A DNA stretch of 23,224 nucleotides. Source: an uncultured Campylobacter sp. (GTDB lineage: Bacteria; Campylobacterota; Campylobacteria; Campylobacterales; Campylobacteraceae). This document shows positions 14,261-21,042 of the stretch, piece by piece. A program made the translations under genes and the position numbers. The stretch covers positions 1-23,224 of the forward strand of contig NZ_CALBWL010000054.1 in the NCBI RefSeq assembly GCF_937973075.1, in the 5' to 3' direction. The notes below the pieces were generated by a model that was given only the letters and a program-made list of their open reading frames with translations, was not told where the DNA came from and searched no databases. The stretch's first letter is position 1, and each line of letters begins with the position of its first letter.

Positions 14261-17182
14261 ATGAGTGAGAATGCGATCGGAAGGAGATCGTTTTTGAAAC
14301 TCGCCGCTTTAGGAGCGAGCAGCGTAGCTGCATTTGGCGAAAATAATACGCTAAGAGCCGCTACTGAGCAAGAGATCAAAAACCCATTTCCAGGTTCCGT
14401 TATGAAGCGAACGATATGTTCGATCTGTTCCGTAGGCTGCGGTATCGAGGCTCAAGTGGATGAGAGCACCAATACCTGGATTCGCCAAGATATGGCAGTA
14501 GATCACCCGATCTCGCAAGGTAGCCACTGCTGTAAGGGAATCGATCAAATCGATCTAACCAAATCTAAAATGCGTCTTAAATATCCGCTCAAAAAGGTTG
14601 GCGGCAAGTGGGAGCGCATAAGTTGGGAGCAAGCCGTTAACGAAATCGGCGATAAAATGCTTCAAGTCCGCAAAGAGGACGGTCCAGATAGTGTGGTATT
14701 TCTGGGTTCGGCTAAATTTTGCAACGAGCAAGCATATTATTTTAGAAAATTTGCAGCCTTTTGGGGTACAAACAGCAACGACCACGTAGCCAGAATTTGA
14801 CATAGCGCAACAGTCGCCGGTGTGGCGAATACTTGGGGTTATGGAGCTATGACAAATCACGTAGGCGATATGGCGAAAAATTCTAAAATGATCCTTTTCA
14901 TAGGTGCGAATTCTGCGGTTGCAAATCCCGTAGGGGCTATGAAGCATGCTCTTCAAGCTCGCGATAGAAATGGCGCAAAAATCGTCGTCGTCGATCCAAA
15001 TTTTACTAGAACTGCGGCTAAGGCCGATATGTATATTAGAATTCGTCCGGGAACTGATATAGCGTTTGTGTACGGAATGCTGCATCTAATCTTTAAAAAC
15101 GGCTGGGAGGACAAAGAGCTAATAAAAACCAGAACCTACGCTGTAGAGGAGATCAAGGCGGAGGCTGAGAAGTGGGATCCGAAAGAGGTAGCCAATGTCA
15201 CCGGCTGCAAAGAAGAGGAGCTGATAGAATTTACGAGGATGTTTGCTACCACAAAGCCCGCTACTTTGTGCTGGGCGCTCGGTATCACGCAGCACTCGAT
15301 CGGTAGCTCGAATACTAGAATTTTGGCTCTTTTACAGCTCATACTAGGCAATATGGGCAAGCCTGGCGGCGGCTGCAACATCCTTAGAGGTCACGATAAT
15401 GTTCAAGGCGCTACCGATATGTGCAATCTCTCCGATAGCTTGCCTGCGTATTACGGGTTAGCCGATAACGCTTGGAAGCACTTCTGCAAGGGCTGGGGCG
15501 TAGATTACGAGCAGTTTATTAAAAGATTTGCCGTCTCTACTAAGCAGCCGCACGAAAAGCAGGGTGAAAAAGTGCCTGGTACGAATTTTACCGAGTATTT
15601 TCACTACGATCCGAGCATCGAGCAAGATGTGATAAACTGGCGCAACGAAAAGGGTTTTTCGCTATCTAAATGGTGGCAGGGCGTTTTGAAAAACGAGCCC
15701 GTTTTGAGTAGTGGTAACGTCCGCGTCCTTTGGGTGCAAGGCACAGGAATTACTTCTATGGCTCATGTTCGCGAGACTCAAGAAGCGTTAGGTAAGATCG
15801 ATATGCTGGTAGTCGCCGAGCCATTTTTAAACGAAGTGGCGATTCTAAACGATAGACCGGATGGAATTTATGTTTTGCCGGTAGCTACGCAGTTTGAAAG
15901 TGAAGGTCATCTAAGCGCTACAAACCGCAGCGGTCAGTGGAGAACTCAGATCGTTAAGCCTCTATTTGAGAGCAAAGAGGATCAAGAAGTAATGTTTCTA
16001 TTCGCGAAAAAATTCGGCTTTTACGACGAATATATTCGCGGCATGAAGATGGGCATCGTTGATGGCGAGCTTAAGCAGGTTAAAGACGATTTTGTTTGGC
16101 CTGACGACGCTACTGATGAGATTGCACGCAATACTCAAAGCATTGGTAATAACGGACGCACCGCAGCTAGATTTCGCAGACAGCAGAAGAACTGGCATCT
16201 ATTTGATCCCGATACTTTGCGCGGCATAGGTGGCGAGGTCGAGGGCGAATATTACGGGCTTCCATGGCCTTGCTGGGATACGCAACACCCGGGCACGCCG
16301 ATTCTTTACGACGTAACTAAGCCTTATGCCGACGGCGGTATGGGATTTAGAAACCGCTTCGGCTTAGAGCACGACGGCGTTTCGCAGCTAGCCGACGAGA
16401 GCATTACACTTCCGGGATCAAAAATTCAAGGCGGTCATGCAGAGATTACAAAAGCAAATATAGAGCAGGTTTTAGGCATTACGCTAAGCGAGGATGAAAA
16501 AGCCAAGATGGGGCCTACGTGGAGCACAGATTATAGCGGCATTATCGCTAAAAAATGCCGCGAGTTTGGAATTTGCCCTTGCGGAAACGCAAGAGCAAGA
16601 GCGAAGGTTTGGCAGTTTGCGGATCAAATTCCAAAGCATCGCGAACCGATCCACTCGCCTAGATGGGATTTAGTGGAGAAATATCCGACCTTTGCGGATC
16701 AAAAACGAAATTTCCGCGTCTTTACGAGATTTATTTCCGAGCAGAAAAAGCAGGATTGGAGCAAGGATTTCCCTACTATCGTAAGCTCGCTAAGGCTCGT
16801 AAATTTAAGCGGTGCAGGTATGATAGAGCGAACGAGCAAGTATCTTTCGGCGATTACTCCGGAAATGTTTGCGCACGTAAATCCTAAGCTTGCCGCTGAT
16901 AAAGGTATCAAAGATGGCGAGATGATGTGGATTCATTCGCCGCAAGGCACGAAGATCAAAGTCAAGTGCATCTATTCGCACGCCGTAACGCCTGATCGTA
17001 TTGTTATGCCGTATAACTTCGCGGGAATTTTCCAGGGCGAGGATCTAAGCGAGCGCTATCCTGAGGGCACTAAGCCATATATCAGAGGCGAGAGCTCAAA
17101 TACGATTACGAACTACGGCTTTGACATAAATACGCAAATTTCGGAATTTAACGCCGGTCTTTGCAGACTAGAAAGAGCATAA
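14261..17182 (+). CDS. fdhA: Formate dehydrogenase catalytic subunit FdhA, selenocysteine-containing (UGA at 14798-14800)
   Basis: A 973-residue molybdenum/tungsten bis-MGD enzyme oxidising formate to CO2 in the periplasm. It begins with a Tat signal (GRRSFLKLAALGA, twin Arg at 8-9). The [4Fe-4S] site is C53, C56, C60 and C90 (CSICSVGC, GSHCCKG). The frame is interrupted only by TGA at codon 180, in NDHVARI-Sec-HSATVAGVANTWG, exactly where FdnG/FdhF enzymes carry Sec before His. Downstream, in the same frame, are GAMTNHVGDM, GGGCNILRGHDNVQGATDM, WVQGTG and the C-terminal MGD-binding domain ending NAGLCRLERA. Any reading that stops at 14800 or starts at 14822 is an artefact of the UGA. AGGAG precedes the ATG. 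SelA and SelB are encoded nearby. Confidence 0.97.
14798..14830 (+). promoter_or_regulatory. UGA selenocysteine codon with bacterial SECIS hairpin
   Basis: Right after the UGA, TCGCC (14814-14818) pairs with GGCGA (14824-14828) around the loop GGTGT. The E. coli fdhF element has a comparable short apical stem with a GGUCU loop at a similar distance (about 11 bases) from the UGA and a bulged U, for which T14814 is a candidate here. SelB would bind this loop to recode UGA. Confidence 0.85.
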
Positions 17183-17191
17183 GGAGATAAA

Positions 17192-17749
17192 ATGCCGGCA
17201 AGATTAAAATTTTACGTCGATGTCGAGCGTTGCATCGCTTGCTATGGTTGCCAGGTAGCCTGCAGCTCGGCGCACGAGGTTCCCGTGCAGATAAATAGGC
17301 GCAAGGTTATCACTTTAAACGAGGGCATAGAGGGGCAGGAGGTTTCAAGCTCTATCGCTTGCCAGCACTGCACCGATGCGCCTTGTGCGCAGGTTTGCCC
17401 GGTTCAATGCTTCTATATCAGAACCGACGGCGTCGTTTTGCACGACAAAGATAAATGTATCGGCTGCGGATATTGCCTCTACGCGTGTCCGTTCGGCGCT
17501 CCGCAATTCCCTAGAGACGGAGCTTTCGGTATTAAAGGCGCGATGGATAAATGCACTATGTGCGCGGGTGGACCGGAGCCTACGTTTTCGCACGAAGAGC
17601 TACATAAATACGGCCAAAACCGCATCGCAGAGGGTAAGGTTCCGATGTGTGCGGCGATCTGCTGCACGAACGCTCTAATCGTGGGCGACGCGAGCAGAGT
17701 TTCGGAGGTTTATCGCAAGCGCGTACTTACGCGCGGCGTGAGCCTATAA
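17192..17749 (+). CDS. fdhB: Formate dehydrogenase iron-sulfur subunit FdhB
   Basis: A 185-residue four-cluster ferredoxin subunit. Cysteine groups are C14-IAC-YGC-QVAC24, CQHCTDAPCAQVC, CIGCGYCLYACPFGAP and CTMC with the later CAAIC. This is the standard HybA/FdnH/PhsB-type electron wire taking electrons from FdhA. It has no signal peptide, so it should be exported bound to Tat-carried FdhA. It also lacks the C-terminal membrane anchor of E. coli FdnH, so membrane attachment would need another subunit. It follows fdhA by nine bases with AAGGAG before the ATG. A perfect hairpin seven bases after the stop ends the operon; fdhC and fdhD do not follow. Confidence 0.95.
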   Translation: MPARLKFYVDVERCIACYGCQVACSSAHEVPVQINRRKVITLNEGIEGQEVSSSIACQHCTDAPCAQVCPVQCFYIRTDGVVLHDKDKCIGCGYCLYACPFGAPQFPRDGAFGIKGAMDKCTMCAGGPEPTFSHEELHKYGQNRIAEGKVPMCAAICCTNALIVGDASRVSEVYRKRVLTRGVSL

Positions 17750-17755
17750 GATTGT

Positions 17756-17786
17756 GGAATTTTAAACGCCTTTGGTTTAAAATTCC
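17756..17786 (+). terminator. Strong hairpin terminator after fdhB
   Basis: A perfect 12-bp stem, GGAATTTTAAAC (17756-17767) with GTTTAAAATTCC (17775-17786), closes a seven-base loop. A C/T-rich tail (CGCCTCTTTTC) follows. It starts seven bases after the fdhB stop. Confidence 0.7.
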
Positions 17787-17809
17787 GCCTCTTTTCGCAG
17801 AAATTTCAA

Positions 17810-17860
17810 CCGAGCGACGGCTTTAAATTTAGCGGTCGCTCGGCGCAAAATTTTATTTAA
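17810..17860 (+). terminator. Second GC-rich hairpin with T tract after fdhB
   Basis: CCGAGCGAC (17810-17818) pairs perfectly with GTCGCTCGG (17835-17843). The loop region can extend the stem by GCT/AGC past one G-G mismatch. The tail AAAATTTTATTT makes this a better intrinsic terminator than the first hairpin; a short stable RNA is an alternative. Confidence 0.65.
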
Positions 17861-17939
17861 TAATTCCACTCTTGCCCTTTCGCCACTAGATTATTTCAAA
17901 AAATCGCTTCTTGCTGACATTAAAATTTTAAATTTATGC

Positions 17940-17945
17940 TACAAT
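17940..17945 (+). promoter_or_regulatory. Extended -10 box before the lipoprotein gene
   Basis: TGCTACAAT (TG at 17937-17938, hexamer 17940-17945) is an extended -10 element 43 bases before the start of the lipoprotein gene. CTGACA at 17914-17919 could be a weak -35, though the 20-base spacing is long. Confidence 0.45.
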
Positions 17946-17988
17946 CACTCAAATTTAAGATTTGAAATCTTAAGCGAAAGGATCCGTC

Positions 17989-18609
17989 TTGAAAAATAAA
18001 ATTTCACTTTTTTTGGTCATTTCGGCGTTTTTGATTTTTACGGGCTGCTCTAAAAATGTGCCCGTAAATAGCGGTATCGTGCGCACTTCCGAGCCGCTTC
18101 ACATTATGGAATTTCCGCAGGATAAGCTCATAAGCGTAAATTTTACCAACACCTCGACGACGGATTCGAATTTAACCCAAGTAGTGATCCAGCATCTGCG
18201 TGCGGACGGATTTAAGGTCGTAAATAATAAAAGTGCGGCGAACGTCCAAATCGGTGGCAATCTCAATTACTTCCGCAAGGCGGATTTTTCGCGTAGATCG
18301 TGGGATAATCCGAGATTTAGCTTCGGTATGGGCTTTGGCAGGTATTATAGATATACGGGCGTGGGCGTAGGCTGGGGGATGCCGTTCGGATACGATCCTT
18401 GGGACGACGACGATTATTACAGAGACTACTTCTACGACTCGCAGATTAGCCTCTACATAAGCGTTAAAAACAAGGGTGCGTGGAAGGACTACGTAACGAA
18501 CCTCAACTACCAAAGCATCAAAAATCCGGGCTCTAAAGACTCGGTAATGGATGCGCTAAATTTTAAAATTTACGAGTATATAAGACAGATGATTAAGCAG
18601 GGAAGATGA
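17989..18609 (+). CDS. Outer-membrane-type lipoprotein of unknown function
   Basis: A 206-residue protein starting at TTG (AAAGGA six bases before). A lipoprotein signal ends in LIFTGC, with Cys20 as the lipidation site followed by Ser, which favours the outer membrane. The middle (about 82-112) contains ADGFKVVNNKSAANVQIGG, reminiscent of TraT-like or DUF4136-like lipoproteins. This is followed by an aromatic/glycine stretch (GMGFGRYYRYTGVGVGWGMP) and an acidic-tyrosine run (DPWDDDDYYRDYFYD, about 139-153). The function is not known. It overlaps the next gene by four bases (ATGA), so the two are translationally coupled and probably act together at the envelope. Confidence 0.7.
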   Translation: MKNKISLFLVISAFLIFTGCSKNVPVNSGIVRTSEPLHIMEFPQDKLISVNFTNTSTTDSNLTQVVIQHLRADGFKVVNNKSAANVQIGGNLNYFRKADFSRRSWDNPRFSFGMGFGRYYRYTGVGVGWGMPFGYDPWDDDDYYRDYFYDSQISLYISVKNKGAWKDYVTNLNYQSIKNPGSKDSVMDALNFKIYEYIRQMIKQGR

Positions 18610-19529
18610 TAGTAAAAGAGAATAAAAAGCCCGTAGCGATGACGCTGGCGGGATCGGCGATTTTGGCGCTCGCTAGCGGATATTGCTACCACGCGGGCTT
18701 TGGCGGTGCGGCGCTTTTCGCTTCCGTAGTGGCGGCATTTTGCGCGTTTTTTTGCGCGCTCAGACTCGGCGCGAAAAATTATTTGCAGATCGGCGAGGAT
18801 GCTTTTACGATCGTGCGTGGGGCAAATTCCGAGAGCTTCGAATACAAAGATATAGCAAATTTAGGCACAAAAACCTTCGCCGCAGGCAGAAACAAAACGG
18901 AGCTTTTAAATTTTGTATTCAAAAAAGCGCCGCAGGCACAGGACCGCTTTAATTTTTTGCGATTTTACAGCGACACGGAGGCCACACTGCCGGGCTCGTT
19001 TGAAATTTCGATCTACGAGCTGAGTAAAATTTTGCGCGAAAAAGTGGGTCTTTCGCAAAGCCCTGAGGAAGAGCAAGTCGCTCCAAAGACTCACAAGGGC
19101 GCTAAGGGTTCTAAAAGAAGCGCGGGTAGCGGTAGAAATTTTAAAACTAAAAACCTCCGCGATGAAAATTCCGCTTCGCAAAATTCCAGCGAAAATTCCT
19201 GCGGCGCACAAAATTTAGGCGTGCAGAATTTCGGCGTGGCGCAAAATTTCGCCGCGCAAAATTCTAATGGCGCCGCTGATTTAAACAGCGCGCAGAATTT
19301 AGAGGGCGCTTCAAATTTAAACGAACAAAGCCCCGCCGCGCCGAATGATGCCGCTTCCTCAAATAGCACCTGCGCAGGCGAAAATTTCATAGGTGCCGAG
19401 AATTCCGCGCCTAAAATTCTCACGGGCGATAATGAGCCTGACGCTGCGCCCGAAAGTGCGGCGGCAGACGGCTCCGATACTACCGATACGGCGATGCAAA
19501 GCTCCGCCTGCGAAAGTAAAAATAAGTAG
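18606..19529 (+). CDS. Two-TM protein with PH-like region and Asn/Ala/Ser-rich low-complexity tail
   Basis: A 307-residue protein. Residues 10-30 and 33-53 form a membrane hairpin. Residues 57-145 (NYLQIGEDAFTIVRG, FEYKDIANLGTKTF, ELSKILREKVG) look like a bacterial PH-type domain, as in YdbT-like envelope proteins. From about 155 to the end it is disordered: a basic patch (KGAKGSKRSAGSGR), then repeated QN/EN units (AQNL, VQNF, AQNF, AQNS, AQNL, ENF, ENS) and an acidic Ala/Asp/Ser end. The tail is probably cytoplasmic or flexible and resembles the insertions in SelA and the TorD-like protein. Specific function is unknown. It shares a four-base overlap with the lipoprotein gene. Confidence 0.65.
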   Translation: MIVKENKKPVAMTLAGSAILALASGYCYHAGFGGAALFASVVAAFCAFFCALRLGAKNYLQIGEDAFTIVRGANSESFEYKDIANLGTKTFAAGRNKTELLNFVFKKAPQAQDRFNFLRFYSDTEATLPGSFEISIYELSKILREKVGLSQSPEEEQVAPKTHKGAKGSKRSAGSGRNFKTKNLRDENSASQNSSENSCGAQNLGVQNFGVAQNFAAQNSNGAADLNSAQNLEGASNLNEQSPAAPNDAASSNSTCAGENFIGAENSAPKILTGDNEPDAAPESAAADGSDTTDTAMQSSACESKNK

Positions 19530-19541
19530 GTAGGTGCAGTC

Positions 19542-20171
19542 TTGAACTCCTTACCGATCGGAATTTTCTTGCAAGGAGCTGCACTGATGCTCTCGCTCAT
19601 CGTCGCGATCGGCGCGCAAAATATCTTCGTCATCTCCCAAGGTCTTGCGAAAAACCATGTTGCGGCAGTTTGCACGGTCTGTGCGCTAAGCGATGCCGTA
19701 TTTACGGCCGTAGGGATATTTTTAATCGGCGGCGCTCTTAAGCAAGGCTCGTTTTTTACCCAAATTTTAGGCATAGGCGGGGTCATATTTCTGCTCTGCT
19801 ACGCGCTAAGCTCGTTTTTTAGCGCCTATAAGGGCTCGCATTTTGCCAAGATTCAAAACTCGGCAAATAGCCCGCTGGCGCCCGTCGTAGCCAAAGCTCT
19901 TGCGGTGACGCTTCTAAATCCGCACGTGTATTTAGATACCGTCGTGGTCGTGGGCTCACTCGGCACTACGATCGCGGATGCCCAAAAGCCGTGGTTTTAC
20001 GCGGGAGTTATGTTCGTATCGTTTGCGTGGTTTTTCGGCTTGGGATATGGCTCAGGGGCGCTTTCGAAGCTTTTTGCAAGTAGCAGAGCATGGCGCATAA
20101 TCGACGCGCTCGTGGGAGTTTTGATGCTGTATATGGCGTATCTGATCGCGAAGTTTGTCTTTAAAATTTAA
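19542..20171 (+). CDS. LysE/ArgO-family amino-acid exporter
   Basis: A 209-residue inner-membrane protein with six predicted helices. The N-terminus (ALMLSLIVAIGAQNIFVISQGL) is the characteristic LysE/ArgO signature, followed by CALSDAVFTAVGIFLIGG, KALAVTLLNPHVYLDTVVVVGSLG with the conserved Asn-Pro-His, and a last helix ending LIAKFVFKI. The family exports basic amino acids such as lysine or arginine by proton exchange; the substrate here is inferred. The start is TTG at 19542, 12 bases after the previous stop, with GTAGG upstream, so it is probably in the same transcript. The LysG/ArgP regulator that often sits beside it is absent. Confidence 0.88.
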   Translation: MNSLPIGIFLQGAALMLSLIVAIGAQNIFVISQGLAKNHVAAVCTVCALSDAVFTAVGIFLIGGALKQGSFFTQILGIGGVIFLLCYALSSFFSAYKGSHFAKIQNSANSPLAPVVAKALAVTLLNPHVYLDTVVVVGSLGTTIADAQKPWFYAGVMFVSFAWFFGLGYGSGALSKLFASSRAWRIIDALVGVLMLYMAYLIAKFVFKI

Positions 20172-20210
20172 AATTTCGCGCTAAAATTCCGCATTCTTGA
20201 TAAAGGATCT

Positions 20211-20699
20211 ATGATGAAAATTGAAATTGAAAGCGGGCTCGAACTAAAAGAGACCTTGTGGCGCGTAGAGAAAGCTCTGCGACTAGTGACCGACAAGGAC
20301 GGCAAAATCACATCGAGCGCGACGCTTTACGTGGGCAAACATTCGCTTTTAAATTTACTCGATACCAACCAGATCGAAAATATCCAAAACGCCTATGCGC
20401 GCGCTAGGACGGAATTTCGCGCGGAGATGCTGGGCGTGCTGGAAGGCTTTTTATCTCAAGAGGATGCCGAGAAAGATCCGGAATATGCGCTATTTAATCA
20501 GCTCTACCAAATGGCGATGACTGCGGGTAGAAAGAGCGATATTTTTATCCATGTCCAAGGCATCAGCGAAAACGAGGTCGTGCTGCGCGTGTATCAGCGC
20601 TTCGAGCTGGAGAACGGCGAGACAATCTATTACGCAGGCGGCGAGTTTAGCTACACTCTGGATGAAAATTTCGGCAAAATTTATCGCTACGAAATTTGA
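20211..20699 (+). CDS. Conserved-looking protein of unknown function, 162 aa
   Basis: A soluble, acidic protein without signal or membrane segments. Start is ATG at 20211 or the adjacent ATG at 20214, with AAGGAT just upstream. Helical segments at about 10-25 and 57-85 enclose a basic turn; the C-terminal half (SDIFIHVQGISENEVVLRVYQRFELENGE then YYAGGEFSYTLDENFGKIYRYEI) looks like an antiparallel beta-sheet. I do not recognise the family. Base composition and codon use match the core genes to the left, and the drop in GC begins immediately after its stop, so it is probably the last native gene before the AT-rich region. Confidence 0.6.
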   Translation: MMKIEIESGLELKETLWRVEKALRLVTDKDGKITSSATLYVGKHSLLNLLDTNQIENIQNAYARARTEFRAEMLGVLEGFLSQEDAEKDPEYALFNQLYQMAMTAGRKSDIFIHVQGISENEVVLRVYQRFELENGETIYYAGGEFSYTLDENFGKIYRYEI

Positions 20700-20734
20700 T
20701 TAATGCTCTGTGTGCCAGTTTATTTGATACTTGT

Positions 20735-20827
20735 TTAATAAATTTGGTCATACTCAATAGAATCTTTTTGTAGGGCTTTCTTATTAAATTTTTGGCGTAT
20801 AAATTTTGTCTGTGTAGTAAAATCCAT
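20735..20827 (-). pseudogene. Short - strand reading frame with good ribosome site (gene remnant or small protein)
   Basis: ATG at 20827, five bases after AAGGA, opens a 30-residue frame (MDFTTQTKFIRQKFNKK..., ending EYDQIY) closed by TAA at 20735. The start site looks like a real gene start, but the product is very short. It may be the head of a truncated gene. An overlapping 61-residue frame from 20832 has no properly spaced ribosome site. Confidence 0.3.
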
Positions 20828-20840
20828 TTCATTCCTTAAA

Positions 20841-20927
20841 TTATTTTGCCTGTGATTGTGCGTTTGCGTCCATGTAGTCTTTGGTAAGGACATATATATT
20901 GACAAGCTTGATAGTGTGGTAGTTAGA
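20841..20927 (-). pseudogene. Possible 3' remnant of a decayed gene
   Basis: A frame open for 28 codons and ending LTKDYMDANAQSQAK-stop lies just before the small frame at 20827, separated by 13 bases containing AAGGA. An upstream in-frame stop at 20928-20930 limits it. The order (C-terminal end, ribosome site, new start) is what the joint of a two-gene operon looks like, so this may be a broken mobile or defence operon. Confidence 0.28.
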
Positions 20928-21002
20928 TTATGGTTTTAACTGGGTGCAAATAAGTCAGAAAGTACATAAAAATTAATATGTCCAAATTTATGAATAAAAC
21001 AA

Positions 21003-21036
21003 TATAATTTTGTACGAATATAAGTATATCAAGGAG
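21003..21036 (+). promoter_or_regulatory. Promoter -10 and ribosome-binding site of the SMEK-STAND gene
   Basis: A perfect TATAAT at 21003-21008 stands 34 bases before the ATG, with no recognisable -35, as in Campylobacter. AAGGAG at 21031-21036 ends six bases before the ATG, an optimal Shine-Dalgarno. The gene is therefore set up to be transcribed and translated on its own. Confidence 0.6.
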
Positions 21037-21042
21037 CAGTTT

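Larger units (their letters stand above)
20700..21042. other. AT-rich 343-base junction region upstream of the SMEK-STAND gene
   Basis: The base composition shifts sharply here from GC-richer core to AT-rich DNA. The - strand carries short coding traces (20735-20827 and 20841-20927, listed separately). No tRNA, clear attachment site or transposase could be recognised. The right end holds the putative promoter of the next gene. Confidence 0.5.

Noticed and set aside
14261..14800. fdhA as a disrupted gene (two separate reading frames at 14261-14800 and 14822-17182).
   Set aside because: Both parts are in the same frame, separated only by a TGA at the known Sec position with a SECIS hairpin after it and selA/selB nearby.
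14555..15085. A 176-codon - strand frame opposite fdhA.
   Set aside because: It is the shadow of a strongly conserved coding region, without a start signal or family resemblance.
19091..19786. A 231-codon open frame on the - strand.
   Set aside because: It lies opposite the low-complexity tail and the start of the LysE-type gene. Its Ala/Phe/Cys-rich repeats are just the reverse reading of the GC-rich codons there; no ribosome site.
20647..20832. A 61-codon - strand frame (MKWILLHRQN...).
   Set aside because: AAGGA touches its ATG directly, while it is properly spaced for the ATG at 20827 in another frame; the frame also runs into the end of the 162-aa gene.
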